A DNA stretch of 64,000 nt from UBA1952 sp965246855. Lineage in GTDB: Bacteria > Bacteroidota > Bacteroidia > Chitinophagales > Chitinophagaceae. Numbering within the stretch: position 1 is the first letter of the stretch; every line of letters begins with the position of its first letter. Positions 26,699 through 36,300 of the stretch are shown one piece after another. Position numbers and translations under genes: made by a program. The stretch is from the NCBI GenBank assembly GCA_965246855.1, contig CBDFFP010000005.1, positions 620,001-684,000 on the forward strand, written 5' to 3'. The notes under the pieces are model-generated. The model saw only the letters and a program-made list of their open reading frames with translations. It did no database searches and was not told the origin of the DNA.

Positions 26699-27064
26699 TC
26701 ACCCACCCGCCTCCCCATCCGCTTGCGCCGCCTTCACCTTTTCGCCCAGCGCCCGCAGTTCGTCGATGCTCATGTTGCCGATGTCGTTTAGCCATTCCAA
26801 GCCGTTGTCTTCGGTTGCCAGCAAGGCCGCCAGCGGCTGGTGTGCGGTGTCGGTTCCGGGGGCAGGTTCCCAGCGCAATACATCGTTGGGCGTGCAGCGC
26901 AGAAGCAGACACAGTTGCTCCAGATTGTTGAGCGGCAGGTTGCGATAGGCTTCTGCGGCCAGCTTGCGGGCGGCGGGTTCTGACACGCCATTGGCCGCCA
27001 GCCATGCGTAGGGATAGCGGATGCCCCGCGCTTTGAAAATAGCTTTTATCCGGAGGGAGAGCAT
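26699..27064 (-). CDS. Small Cro/C1-type helix-turn-helix protein
   Basis: A 121-residue protein. Residues ~3-65 form a XRE-like HTH of the HTH_26 kind: a first helix RIKAIFKARG, then AWLAANGVSEPAARKLA, and LNNLEQLCLLLRCTPNDVL, which is the conserved last helix. The C-terminal ~50 residues are acidic and helical. The Met at 27064 is preferred over one 10 codons earlier, because the HTH begins there. The target is unknown, and no toxin is adjacent. Confidence 0.8.
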   Translation of the reverse strand: MLSLRIKAIFKARGIRYPYAWLAANGVSEPAARKLAAEAYRNLPLNNLEQLCLLLRCTPNDVLRWEPAPGTDTAHQPLAALLATEDNGLEWLNDIGNMSIDELRALGEKVKAAQADGEAGG

Positions 27065-27157
27065 GGAGAATGATTTTAAGAAGAGAAGAATCAAAGGTAA
27101 ATCTTAAACCAGAAATTGCCTAAAAAGAACAGCGGAAGCGATACTTCAGACTAAAAA

Positions 27158-27262
27158 AGCGAAAAATGAAACTACAAGAACAAAAAATTAGGTTTCCGAA
27201 GCAAAACATGAGACTTGCGGAGCAAAACATGAAGCTTGCGGAGCGAAAAATTAGGTTTTTGG
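27158..27262. repeat. 21-bp tandem array, five units, AT-rich
   Basis: Five units of exactly 21 bp start at 27158; the two central ones differ at two positions (AGCAAAACATGAGACTTGCGG type). The outer units are more diverged but keep AGCnAAAAATnA at the start. Degenerate material continues on both sides (27131-27157 and 27263-27281). The array fills the gap between the HTH gene and uvrB and is unrelated in sequence to the other arrays. Confidence 0.85.
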
Positions 27263-27399
27263 AGCTGTATATTGTGATAGGAGTGCGATAATGCACGTTG
27301 TGGGAGCAATACAGCACGCATTTGTAGAGCAAGATTACGAAGTAGGGTCGGCCTTTATCTTCCCCAAACCCATCAACCTAAAGTGTGGCCCGTTTGTTT

Positions 27400-27407
27400 T
27401 ATCTTCC
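27400..27407 (+). promoter_or_regulatory. Possible -7 box TATCTTCC of uvrB
   Basis: Six of eight positions match TAnnTTTG, 10 bases before the ATG at 27418. This is weak on its own; it is listed because it repeats the short-leader pattern of pcrA and mfd. Confidence 0.25.
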
Positions 27408-27417
27408 CGCAATCTTT

Positions 27418-29454
27418 ATGAGCTTCAACATCGAGCGTCCGTATCTCCCCGCCGGCGACCAGCCGGAAGCCATTCAACACCTCGTCGAAGGCATCCGCGC
27501 CGGCGACCCCTTCCAAACGCTCTTGGGCGTAACAGGAAGCGGCAAGACATTCACTATGGCCAACGTGGTGCAGGAAGTGCAAAAACCGACGCTCGTCCTG
27601 ACACATAATAAGACACTCGTGGCGCAGCTCTACGGCGAGTTCAAACAGTTCTTTCCCCACAACGCCGTAGAATACTTTGTTTCTTACTACGATTATTACC
27701 AGCCCGAGGCCTATCTCCCCACAACGGACACCTACATTGAAAAAGATTTGTCCATTAATGAAGAGTTAGAAAAGCTGCGTTTGCGCGCTACTTCCAACCT
27801 GCTTTCCGGGCGGCGGGACATTCTGGTGGTCGCTTCCGTGAGTTGTATTTATGGTATGGGGAATCCAACCGAATACGCCAACGGCATCATTCGCCTCCAA
27901 CGCGGACAAAACATCGGGCGGCAAACGTTTCTGCACGGCCTCGTGAATGCGCTTTATTCCCGCGCGCAATTAGAGTTCGGGCGCGGCTCCTTCCGCGTCA
28001 AAGGCGATACGGTGGACATCAATCTTCCGTATGTGGACTACGGCTATCGCATCACCTTCTTCGGCGACGTAATTGAGGAGATAGAATCTTTTGAAATAGA
28101 AACCGGTAAGCGCATTGGACGTCTGGAAACTGCCGCCATTTTCCCGGCGAATCTCTATATGGCCCCGAAAGGACAAATGACGAGCATCATCCATGAAATT
28201 CAGGACGAACTCGCTGCACAGATTGCCTATTTCCAAAGCATCAACAAACCTCTGGAAGCGCAACGCATTAAAGAGCGGGTGAATTATGATTTGGAGATGA
28301 TTCAGGAACTCGGCTTTTGTTCCGGTATCGAAAACTACTCGCGCTTCCTGGATCGTCGCTTGCCCGGTACGCGCCCGTTCTGTCTGCTGGATTATTTCCC
28401 GGATGATTTCCTCCTGATTGTAGACGAAAGTCACGTAACGATCCCGCAAATAAGTGGTATGTATGGCGGTGACCGTTCGCGCAAGCTCAACCTCGTGGAT
28501 TTTGGTTTCCGTTTGCCAAGTGCGTTAGACAACCGTCCGCTCAACTTTCAGGAATTTGAAAAGCAAATGGGCCAAACGGTTTTCGTTTCGGCTACACCCG
28601 GCAAATATGAGTTGGATACCTGCGAAGGTGTGGTAGTAGAACAAGTGGTGCGCCCCACCGGCCTGCTCGATCCACCCATCCAAATCCGACCTTCCATCAA
28701 TCAGATTGATGATTTGTTGGATGAAATTGACAACCGTGTGAAAAGCGGTGACCGCGTGCTGGTAACCACGCTCACCAAGCGCATGGCCGAAGAATTAGAC
28801 AAATACCTGGGCCGCATCAACATTAAAAGTCGCTACATCCACTCTGAAGTGGACACCTTGGAGCGCGTGGAAATCCTGCGCGACCTGCGCCTCGGGAATA
28901 TTGATGTGCTGGTGGGCGTGAACCTTCTCCGTGAAGGACTGGACTTGCCGGAAGTGAGTTTGATGGCGATTCTGGACGCCGACAAAGAAGGCTTTTTGCG
29001 CGATGAGCGCAGCCTGACGCAGATGGCGGGCCGCGCCGCGCGGAACGAGAACGGGACGGTGATTTTCTACGCCGACAAAATCACCGACTCTATGCAGAAA
29101 ACAATAGACGAAACCGAACGGCGGCGTGCCAAGCAAATTGCCTACAACACTGAACACGGCATCACGCCTCGAACCGTGCGCAAAAGCGTGGAGCAAATCC
29201 TGAAGCAAACGTCCGTTCTCGACATCAAAGGCGGCGACCCGAAAAAAATGGCTGCTGCTTACGCCCAACCCGACACGCCACTCGGCATTGCGGCAGAAGC
29301 AGGCGTGGACTATGTCAAGAAACCAGCAGACTTGGAAAAGCTCATTTCCCAAACGCAAAAAGCCATGCAGAAAGCGGCGAAGGATCTGGACTTTATGGAA
29401 GCGGCGCGGCTGCGGGATGAATTGTTTAAGCTGAAAAAGGAAGTGGGGGTGTAA
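27418..29454 (+). CDS. uvrB: Excinuclease ABC subunit B
   Basis: A 678-residue damage-verification helicase of nucleotide excision repair. Walker A is GVTGSGKTFTMANV, the beta-hairpin motif YYDYYQPEAY follows, and VDESHV is the DEAD-like box. RPTGLLDP and the QMAGRAARN motif VI are intact. The C-terminal UVR domain (FMEAARLRDELFKLKKE), which contacts UvrC, is complete. The ATG at 27418 gives the normal MSFNIERPYLPAGDQP start; an in-frame GTG 33 bases upstream is rejected because it lies before the candidate promoter. Confidence 0.97.
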   Translation: MSFNIERPYLPAGDQPEAIQHLVEGIRAGDPFQTLLGVTGSGKTFTMANVVQEVQKPTLVLTHNKTLVAQLYGEFKQFFPHNAVEYFVSYYDYYQPEAYLPTTDTYIEKDLSINEELEKLRLRATSNLLSGRRDILVVASVSCIYGMGNPTEYANGIIRLQRGQNIGRQTFLHGLVNALYSRAQLEFGRGSFRVKGDTVDINLPYVDYGYRITFFGDVIEEIESFEIETGKRIGRLETAAIFPANLYMAPKGQMTSIIHEIQDELAAQIAYFQSINKPLEAQRIKERVNYDLEMIQELGFCSGIENYSRFLDRRLPGTRPFCLLDYFPDDFLLIVDESHVTIPQISGMYGGDRSRKLNLVDFGFRLPSALDNRPLNFQEFEKQMGQTVFVSATPGKYELDTCEGVVVEQVVRPTGLLDPPIQIRPSINQIDDLLDEIDNRVKSGDRVLVTTLTKRMAEELDKYLGRINIKSRYIHSEVDTLERVEILRDLRLGNIDVLVGVNLLREGLDLPEVSLMAILDADKEGFLRDERSLTQMAGRAARNENGTVIFYADKITDSMQKTIDETERRRAKQIAYNTEHGITPRTVRKSVEQILKQTSVLDIKGGDPKKMAAAYAQPDTPLGIAAEAGVDYVKKPADLEKLISQTQKAMQKAAKDLDFMEAARLRDELFKLKKEVGV

Positions 29455-29874
29455 AATGAATTCCCTGTTTTAAAACAAAAAAAGAACGCGCCTTTCAACA
29501 CGTTCCTTTTAATTTCCCATTTTAGTGTTTCCCCAGCATAAAAAAAGAGGCGCCCTCTCTCCCAAGGCGCCTCTTACCCCTTAAAAAACCACTTCATGGA
29601 GCCGGAAAAGCTGCTTTATAATGAGTCTCACATAGAGACCCGCCTCTTTTCCTTTTCCTCACAAGAAGTCAGCTTCCTTATGCACAAACAAGTACGCAGA
29701 AGGCATCCCTTTGGTTTTCTCAGGCAGAAAGCTTTACCAATTTTTTTAGTAAAGAACAGGATGCCTACTATTGGGGAATAATTTTTGCTTCCCCATTCTC
29801 ACCCGGCGAAAAGATTCTTTCCCTTTCTACCACGCCTGCCTTCAATTTCCATTCGTCTTTCGCCGTCTTTCCTC
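29455..29874. other. Intergenic region between uvrB and the sigma factor gene
   Basis: 420 bp. It begins with a weak hairpin (GAACGCG...CACGTTC) right after uvrB and then the stronger hairpin at 29545-29575. The rest is T- and C-rich with no convincing gene: a 61-codon frame at 29596 lacks any recognisable feature. The sigma factor promoter should be here, but I see no clear box. Confidence 0.45.
29545..29575. terminator. Hairpin terminator downstream of uvrB
   Basis: AAGAGGCGCC pairs perfectly with GGCGCCTCTT over an 11-base loop. The flanking A-run is on the left, so the poly-U tract would form on minus-strand RNA; for uvrB it is at best a moderate terminator. Confidence 0.55.
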
Positions 29875-30432
29875 ATGCCGGGCCACCCACAATCGTCTTA
29901 CACAGAAGAAGAACTCGTCGCGCTGCTTCAAACGCGCAGTGAGGGTGGTTTTTCATACCTTTACGACCACTATTCCAATGCGCTTTACGGTCTGCTGCTC
30001 CAGATGACCGCACAGCCGGAGCCGGCTGCTGACCTGCTTCAGGAAGTGTTTGTAAAAATCTGGAATAACATTGAGAAATACGACCCGGCCATTGCCCGGC
30101 TTTATACGTGGATGATTCAGATTACGCGCAACACAGCACTCGACTACCTGAAGTCCAAACAACATCGGAACAGCCTTCGAAACCAAACGCCTACGGACGC
30201 CGTATATGAAAGCGAAGCCTTTGCGGTGTGGCCTACTTCTGATTATATTGGCCTCCGAAAAGTGCTCGACGAATTAGACGGCGACAAAAAAACGCTCGTA
30301 GAACTTGCTTACTACAAGGGCTATACGCAAGAAGAGATTTCCCGTAGCCTCGGCATTCCGCTGGGAACGGTGAAAACAAGGTTGCGCGCTGCATTTGTGC
30401 TTCTTCGTACTCTTTTAAAAGATTTCAGGTAA
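29875..30432 (+). CDS. ECF RNA polymerase sigma factor
   Basis: A 185-residue ECF sigma factor. Region 2 spans ~residues 20-90, with DLLQEVFVKIWNNIEKYDP and the DNA-melting RLYTWMIQITRNTALDYLKS; region 4 has YYKGYTQEEISRSLGIPLGTVKTRLRAA. The ATG at 29875 (MPGHPQSSYTEEELVAL) gives a normal length; the frame upstream is Pro- and Phe-rich and non-coding in character. The anti-sigma gene begins 2 bases after the stop. Confidence 0.93.
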   Translation: MPGHPQSSYTEEELVALLQTRSEGGFSYLYDHYSNALYGLLLQMTAQPEPAADLLQEVFVKIWNNIEKYDPAIARLYTWMIQITRNTALDYLKSKQHRNSLRNQTPTDAVYESEAFAVWPTSDYIGLRKVLDELDGDKKTLVELAYYKGYTQEEISRSLGIPLGTVKTRLRAAFVLLRTLLKDFR

Positions 30433-30434
30433 CT

Positions 30435-31244
30435 GTGGATATCGAAGCCTACATATCATCCGGTATTTTAGAAGCCCATGCGCTGGGAGCGACCTCTGTT
30501 GAGGAGGCAGCTATCCTATCTTGTGTAGCCAAAAATAACCCGCGCGTACAGGAAGCCCTGACAGAAGCGATGAAAACGCTCGAAGGGTTTTCCAGTCTCC
30601 ATACTGCGCCCGCACCTGACTTAAAAAGCGTCATCTGGAACCGTATCCAGGCCGAACAAAAGAACAAGCCGGCGGCAACGAAAACCCCTATCAGTATTCC
30701 CCTTCCGCTGTCCCCAAATACCGTTTCTGCCCCGCGCATTTTTGTCTGGAAAGCCTTGGCCGCAGCCGCAGTTTTGCTGCTTTGCGTCAGCACTTTGGGT
30801 TATTTTAAAAGCAGGAAAGAAGCGCAACAGGCAAACACGCTGTTGGCACAGGCCGGAAGTACCCTTTCGGCGCAGGAAAAGGAGCTTGCGGAATTCCACG
30901 CCAAAACCGCTGTGTTGATGCAGCAGGGCATAGACGTGATTGTGCTGAACGGCGTAGAATCCCATCCCGACAACAAGGCGATGGTTTTTTGGAATAAGAA
31001 AGACCGGAAAGTTTACCTTGATGCGCTGCATCTTCCTCAAGCCCCTGCCGGAAAGCAATACCAGCTTTGGGCAATGGTAGGCGGAAAGCCCGTGAATGCT
31101 GGCATGTATGAAGGAGACGTCCGGCAGCCGCTTTCTACGGTAGGTGTGGCGCAGGCTTTTGCAATTACACTGGAAAAAACCGGCGGCGTTCCTTCCCCTA
31201 CAATGACCAATTTAATGGTGATGGGGACAGTGGTAAAAGGATGA
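30435..31244 (+). CDS. Anti-sigma factor, RskA-like
   Basis: A 269-residue protein. The N-terminal ~80 residues are a helical anti-sigma region (DIEAYISSGILEAHALGATSVEEAA...). One transmembrane helix follows (~100-120, LAAAAVLLLCVSTLGYF), then a periplasmic RskA domain with the PAGKQYQLWAMVGGKPVNAGMYEG signature. It should hold the ECF sigma factor at the membrane until a signal triggers proteolysis. It starts with GTG. No target operon is obvious nearby. Confidence 0.9.
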   Translation: MDIEAYISSGILEAHALGATSVEEAAILSCVAKNNPRVQEALTEAMKTLEGFSSLHTAPAPDLKSVIWNRIQAEQKNKPAATKTPISIPLPLSPNTVSAPRIFVWKALAAAAVLLLCVSTLGYFKSRKEAQQANTLLAQAGSTLSAQEKELAEFHAKTAVLMQQGIDVIVLNGVESHPDNKAMVFWNKKDRKVYLDALHLPQAPAGKQYQLWAMVGGKPVNAGMYEGDVRQPLSTVGVAQAFAITLEKTGGVPSPTMTNLMVMGTVVKG

Positions 31245-31313
31245 AAAACGGAATAGCGGTTCTGTGAAAGCTCCCGATTTACCCAAAACAAAGCTGCTTC
31301 GCAAATTCCCAAG

Positions 31314-31385
31314 TTAAAACGCTTTCCTTTCTTGCTCTTTGCGCTTTCATTTATTGGCTTTCTTATGTTCGGTGCCAAGCGATGA
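31314..31385 (+). pseudogene. Fragment related to the 53-residue membrane protein at 32239
   Basis: In one frame these bases read LKRFPFLLFALSFIGFLMFG then AKR and a stop. They match the first 23 residues of the small membrane protein encoded at 32239 (LKRFLFLLFALSFVGFLIFG...) with six differences. There is no start codon (TTA in its place) and it stops early. The two copies flank the DUF72 gene on opposite sides in the same orientation. Confidence 0.6.
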
Positions 31386-31420
31386 AAATGTTCCGAATGC
31401 ATCTCAAACTGTCTTTGGGC

Positions 31421-32173
31421 TTATTCAGAATTAGCTGCTATCATCGCTTTCAACATTGCCGCATTCTGAAGCGCAGAATGTCCCCAAGTGTTGTTGAAAG
31501 CCACCCATTTTTCCGGGACTTCCGCCGCACTGAGTTGCTCGTAAATGGCATTTACTTCCGCTTCGCTATACAGCGATTTAAACAAAACCGGACGGCCATG
31601 AAAGCGATAATAGGCTTTGGAAAGTCCCGGCTGCCAAACAGCTTCGCGGGGAATATCACCGGGATAATCCACACCGCAGAAAGCGATTTTGTGGGCGCTC
31701 AATGCTTCCAACACCTGTGCCGTCCACCAGCTTTTGTGCCGGAACTCTACCACGTTCGGAAAGGCCGGGTCAAGGTTTTTTAAAACGGCTTCCAACCGCT
31801 CTTCGGAAAAGGCAAAACTGGGAGGACACTGAAACAAAACAGCACCCAGCTTCTCGCCGATGCCTTCGGCCAGCAAAGCGTAGAAAGCTTCCGCGTCCGG
31901 CCCGCTTTCCCGGAATTTTTGGTAGTGGGTGATGGTGCGCGGCGCTTTGAGGCTGAACAAAAATCCGTCGGGACTTTGCGCTTTCCAGTTTTGCAGGGTT
32001 TTCAGGGTCGGAATGCGGTAGAAGCTGCTGTTGATTTCCACACAGTTGAAATGCTGGCAGTAGAAAGCAAACCAGCTTTTCTGGGGCAGTCCGTCGGGGT
32101 AAAAAACGCCTTTCCAGTCTTTGTTGGAAAAGCCGGAAAGACCAATGCGCCAAACGCTTTTTTCTTTTTCCAT
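31421..32173 (-). CDS. DUF72 (YecE-like) protein
   Basis: A 250-residue TIM-barrel protein of the DUF72/YecE family. The start WRIGLSGFSNKDWKGVFYP, the FNCVEINSSFYRIPTLKTLQNW segment and YYRFHGRP near the end are the family blocks. The biochemical function is unknown; a nuclease-like or radiation-linked role has been suggested for relatives. It is a single gene in minus orientation between two copies of a short membrane-protein sequence. Confidence 0.9.
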   Translation of the reverse strand: MEKEKSVWRIGLSGFSNKDWKGVFYPDGLPQKSWFAFYCQHFNCVEINSSFYRIPTLKTLQNWKAQSPDGFLFSLKAPRTITHYQKFRESGPDAEAFYALLAEGIGEKLGAVLFQCPPSFAFSEERLEAVLKNLDPAFPNVVEFRHKSWWTAQVLEALSAHKIAFCGVDYPGDIPREAVWQPGLSKAYYRFHGRPVLFKSLYSEAEVNAIYEQLSAAEVPEKWVAFNNTWGHSALQNAAMLKAMIAANSE

Positions 32174-32238
32174 AGCAAAGGCGGCAGCTTAAACAGTGCC
32201 AGCGGCGTGCAACTTCGCAGCGGCCCCAAACTTCTTTT

Positions 32239-32400
32239 TTGAAACGCTTTCTCTTCCTGCTTTTTGCGCTGTCTTTCGTGGGCTTTCTCATCTTCGGGGT
32301 GAAGCGCCGCAAAGAATCGCGGATGTCGCCGCAGATGCGTTACTGGCTGGCGCTCGTGGCGTTTCTTCTCTTGCTGTGCTTTGTGTTGTGGAGGCTGTAA
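32239..32400 (+). CDS. Two-helix small membrane protein, 53 residues
   Basis: It starts at TTG and reads MKRFLFLLFALSFVGFLIFG, a basic loop (VKRRKESRMSPQMRYW) and a second helix (LALVAFLLLLCFVLWRL). Two transmembrane segments are joined by a positively charged turn. No family is recognised. Support comes from the clean membrane topology and from the partial copy at 31314. An ATG start is lacking, so the real start is uncertain. Confidence 0.5.
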   Translation: MKRFLFLLFALSFVGFLIFGVKRRKESRMSPQMRYWLALVAFLLLLCFVLWRL

Positions 32401-32500
32401 GGAAAGTTTTATGTGTCATGTTTCATGGCGCACGATCCAACGCGTAGCATCCAACACTCCAACGCCCGAAGGACTGTCCAACATTCCAACCCGCCCCAAC

Positions 32501-32508
32501 TATTTTTG
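32501..32508 (+). promoter_or_regulatory. -7 promoter box TATTTTTG
   Basis: An exact TAnnTTTG match 17 bases before the enoyl-CoA hydratase ATG at 32526. Upstream are TCCAAC repeats (32450-32490) like those before pcrA. Confidence 0.55.
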
Positions 32509-32525
32509 CCCAAAATCTGCTCCTC

Positions 32526-33287
32526 ATGCCCGAAGCCTACGTTCAATCTTCCATCCAAAATGGCATTGCCACTGTTGAATTTTTCCACCCCGCCTCTAAC
32601 TCTTTGCCGTCGGCAATTTTGATGCAATTGGGCGATGCGATTGCGGCGCTCAATGACAACACCGAAGCGCGCGTGATTGTGCTGCGCAGCGCAGGTGAGA
32701 AAGCGTTTTGTGCAGGTGCGTCTTTTGACGAGTTGGTAGCGATTAGCGACGAAGCAGGTGGGCTTAAATTCTTTTCCGGCTTTGCGCACGTCATCAATGC
32801 CATTCGCAAAAGCGACAAGCTGGTGATTGGACGCGTGCAGGGAAAAGCAGTTGGCGGCGGCGTAGGACTGGCTTCGGCGGTGGATTATTGCATTGCCAAA
32901 TCGGACGCGAGCATTAAGCTGTCGGAGTTGGCAGTAGGCATCGGGCCGTTTGTAGTTGGCCCGGCGGTGGAGCGCAAAATCGGCGCAGGGCCGTTTGCCC
33001 AAATGGCGATTGACGCAACCGAATGGCGCAGCGCACAATGGGCCTATGAGCGCGGCCTCTACGCCGAGCTTCACGACACGAATGAGGCACTGGACGCAGC
33101 AGTGGAAAAGCTGGCAAACCGCCTCGCAAAATCTTCGCCGGAAGCGCAGGCGGAGCTAAAGAAAATCTTCTGGCAGGGAACGGAAAACTGGGACACGCTG
33201 CTGGTGGAGCGCGCGGGTGTTTCCGGGAAACTGGTGTTGAGCGATTTTACGCGGAACGCGGTTGCAGCGTTTAAGGCGAAGGGATAA
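32526..33287 (+). CDS. Enoyl-CoA hydratase/isomerase family protein
   Basis: A 253-residue crotonase-fold enzyme acting on acyl-CoA esters. The oxyanion-hole segments are visible: EKAFCAGASFDEL near residues 57-69 and GKAVGGGVGLASAVDYCIA near 106-124. At the catalytic Glu positions, LSELAVGIGP keeps one Glu (~133) while the earlier one is not obvious, so it could be an isomerase or a divergent hydratase. It stands alone, without other beta-oxidation genes. Confidence 0.88.
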   Translation: MPEAYVQSSIQNGIATVEFFHPASNSLPSAILMQLGDAIAALNDNTEARVIVLRSAGEKAFCAGASFDELVAISDEAGGLKFFSGFAHVINAIRKSDKLVIGRVQGKAVGGGVGLASAVDYCIAKSDASIKLSELAVGIGPFVVGPAVERKIGAGPFAQMAIDATEWRSAQWAYERGLYAELHDTNEALDAAVEKLANRLAKSSPEAQAELKKIFWQGTENWDTLLVERAGVSGKLVLSDFTRNAVAAFKAKG

Positions 33288-33304
33288 CGAATTAGAGAGC
33301 GGGC

Positions 33305-33367
33305 TTCGGCAAGCTCAGAGTGACAACGGTTGTGCTTGCTCTCGCGTGTCAGGCTGAGCTTGCCGAA
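33305..33367. terminator. Large bidirectional hairpin between convergent genes
   Basis: TTCGGCAAGCTCAGAGTGAC (33305-33324) pairs with the sequence ending in GCTGAGCTTGCCGAA (33347-33367); 21-bp arms with two mismatches. It sits exactly between the ends of two convergent genes. The sequence resembles a widespread REP-like palindrome. Confidence 0.7.
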
Positions 33368-33382
33368 AGGCCATCAATCTCA

Positions 33383-36300
33383 TTAAAAACTCCGCCCAAT
33401 CCCCACCACATACCGCCAGGCAAAATAATCTTCTCCCGCGGGCGGATGACTGAGCAGGAAAGGCATGTCAAAGCGCAAGGTCAGCGGGCGAACTTTATCC
33501 AGCTTGCCCCATTTTTTAATCGTCAGCGCGGTGCCGATGCCTCCGTCAGCGCGTACTTGGCTCCACGTGTTGGTGGGCGTGAGATTGCTGTAGGAAGAAA
33601 GGCTGTCGTAGCGGGAAAGTTCCATCAGGCCCGCATCGGCGAAGAGGTAGGCGTCTAAGTGCAGCCAGTTTTTGAAGGCTTTGTTTTGAAGTTTCACCAG
33701 CCCATCAAAATCCATTTCGGCGTTGATGGCAGCGCCGCTGCGGCTTTTGTAACCGAGGAGAATTTGCCCGTTCTTCTCTTCCGCAATCAGGTAGCCTGCA
33801 TAGCCGCGCAGGTTGAGTCCGCCGCCCTGTTGCAAGTGGTTTGTAGTGGTGGGAGAGAAGCCGCGCCATTCATCCGGCACGAAGCCCACTGAGCGCAAAA
33901 ACTTGTTCTCCATCAGGGCTTCAGGATTCGCACCGGCCGCAAAAAGCGCGCTTTCCCACGGAATGTTTTCGCCCATGCCGTAGCGTGCAAAAAGACGTGT
34001 GCGCCATTCGGTTTTCGCCCAATTCCAAGATCGCTTTCCTTCGGCCTGAACATAGCTGTAATTGAAAGCGTTTTGCGTATTTCCACCCAGAAAAGGCGCA
34101 CGTAAAGAGACGTTTACGTTGCCATTTCCACGCCGGAAAGTGGGTGTGTAATTCCAACTAAAATTCAGCGAGTTGTTCAACCGCGAGCCAACGCTGCTCC
34201 ACTCTTGCGGATACAGGAGATAATCCAAATCAAAAGCGCGGGGACGCCACAGGGCGAGGAAATTTCCCGACAACGTGTTGCGCTCGTTCACTTGCCACGC
34301 GAGGCCGATGCTGTGCCGGTTTAGTCCGTCGTTGATGCGGCTACTAAGGTTCCATTGCAGCTTTGGATAGAAGCGCGTAACGGGCGAGGCGTAAGAAAAA
34401 TTATAGCCGAAAGGCAGGTAGCGGTTGTACCAGCTTTCGCTCTGGCGGGAGAGATAGGGCGTTTGTTGCAGCGCGTGGGTATTCCACCAAACCGTCGCTT
34501 CAAAACGGTGCATCAAACCGAGATAATCGCCTTCAGCGTGGATGCCCGCTTTGAGGCCGTCCACCGCATTTCCCCACAAGTCGGGACGCAGAAAAAGCCG
34601 GTAACGGCGACGGTCAGCAGGCAGGCGAAAACCCCAATCCAAACGCGCGGCGATACCGCGTCCCAAACCGATTCCCGGACGGAAAACGTTGTCGGGATAA
34701 TAGACATCAGCGAGACGGAAAGTGGTATCTATCTGCACGTTGCGGATGCCCGACGGCGAGGCAATGCGGGCGGTGTAACGCGGTTGCAATTGCTCCCAGC
34801 CAATCCAGCGCGGAAGGATGTTTTTCGTGTCCGGCGGCGTGTTCCAACTATTCGGAATCAGGTAGGTTTTCCGGGAATCGTCTTTTCCAAAAACGGTAAA
34901 CTGCACCGGCATCTGCATTAGCCCGCGCCGCCGGAAACGCACATCAAATGAGTCGGTTCCCCGCACTTTTTTCACGCCGCAAATGCCGTAGTCAATCGTC
35001 TTCGTAGTCTCTAACCACTGGTCAAAAAACGGGCTCAAATCCTGGTGCGTAAACTGCGTGATGCTCTCCCTAAAATCTTCGGGATACGGGTGCGCGCCTT
35101 TCCACTGGTTGAAGTAGTGCTGCATGGCTTTCAGGAAGAGGGAATCGCCCAGCACGTACTGCAGGTTGTAGAGCATCGTGGCGGTTTTGTAGTACACCAT
35201 TCCGTAGCCGTTCTCGTGGCCGGTAGCGTTGTGGAAATCGTCGCTGTGGGTGTTGAGCGGAAGCTCATTCTGCTGCAAAGCGGCATTGGTGTACGGAGCG
35301 ATAACGTTCCTGTCCACAATCGTCGGTGCTTCCGGGCGCTTCTCCCAAAAATGGGCCGGCACACCGGCCAGCCTGCTTTCGCCGTCAATGCGCTTCAGGC
35401 CCCAAGCCGTGAGGAACTGCGTAAAGCCTTCGTCCATCATAGCGCGATAGGTTTCGTTGCTTCCCACCATGCCGTAAAACCAGTTGTGGCCAATCTCGTG
35501 TACCAGCAGTCCGCGATAGCTTGGGTCGCGCCCTCCGTCGAGGGTCAGCATCGGATATTCCATGCCGTCTGCCGCGTCGGCGGCCACCATTTTAGGATAA
35601 GCATACATGCCGATATCTCCCGAAAAAGTCTGGATGATTTTGGCGACATACTGCGCACTGTTTTGCCAGCCCGAAGCGTGCGGTTCCTGCGCGATTCCGA
35701 CGCACTCTATGCCGTTCCAGTAAGTCGTGGCGATGCGGTAAGAAGGGTCTGCCGTCCACGCAAAATCGTGAACGTTTTCGGCGAAGAATTTCCACGTCTT
35801 GCGCGCGCCTTTCACGTAGGGCGTAATGATAGACGGCGCTTCATCCCATTTCTTGTCTTTGAAGTTTTTGAGGTCCAGCTTCTGGCGCAAGTCTTCAGGC
35901 AAAACTTCGCTGCGGTTTTGGAGTGCGCCGGTGGCTTCCAACACATAGTTGGACGGCAGGTCAAGGCTTACATTCCACGTCCCGAAATCGCCGTAAAATT
36001 CCTTGCCCAAATGTTGGTAGGTGTCCCAGCCGTGCTTCGCGTCATAGACCGAAAGTTTGGGAAACCACTGGCACCCGTTATAGTGCTTTGCACCCCAGGC
36101 GTCGTACATCATCATGCGGCGGCGCGCGGTTCCGCCGTTGTCAAAATAAGTAGTGAAATCCAACGCAATCGTGGTGGTGGTGCCCGGCAAAAGCGGCTGC
36201 GGCAACCAGACTTTTAGAATGGTATTGTCCAACTCGGTTTGCACCGCTTGCCCGTCTGCCGTCAGCCCGGAAATGGTGGTTCCCAGCCCCGCTTTTTCGC

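Noticed and set aside
29596..29781. 61-residue gene after the uvrB hairpin
   Set aside because: No conserved features, no ribosome site and no operon context; composition looks like non-coding DNA.
29785..29874. Upstream start for the ECF sigma factor
   Set aside because: The extra residues are Pro/Phe-rich and unlike sigma region 1/2; the ATG at 29875 gives a normal protein.
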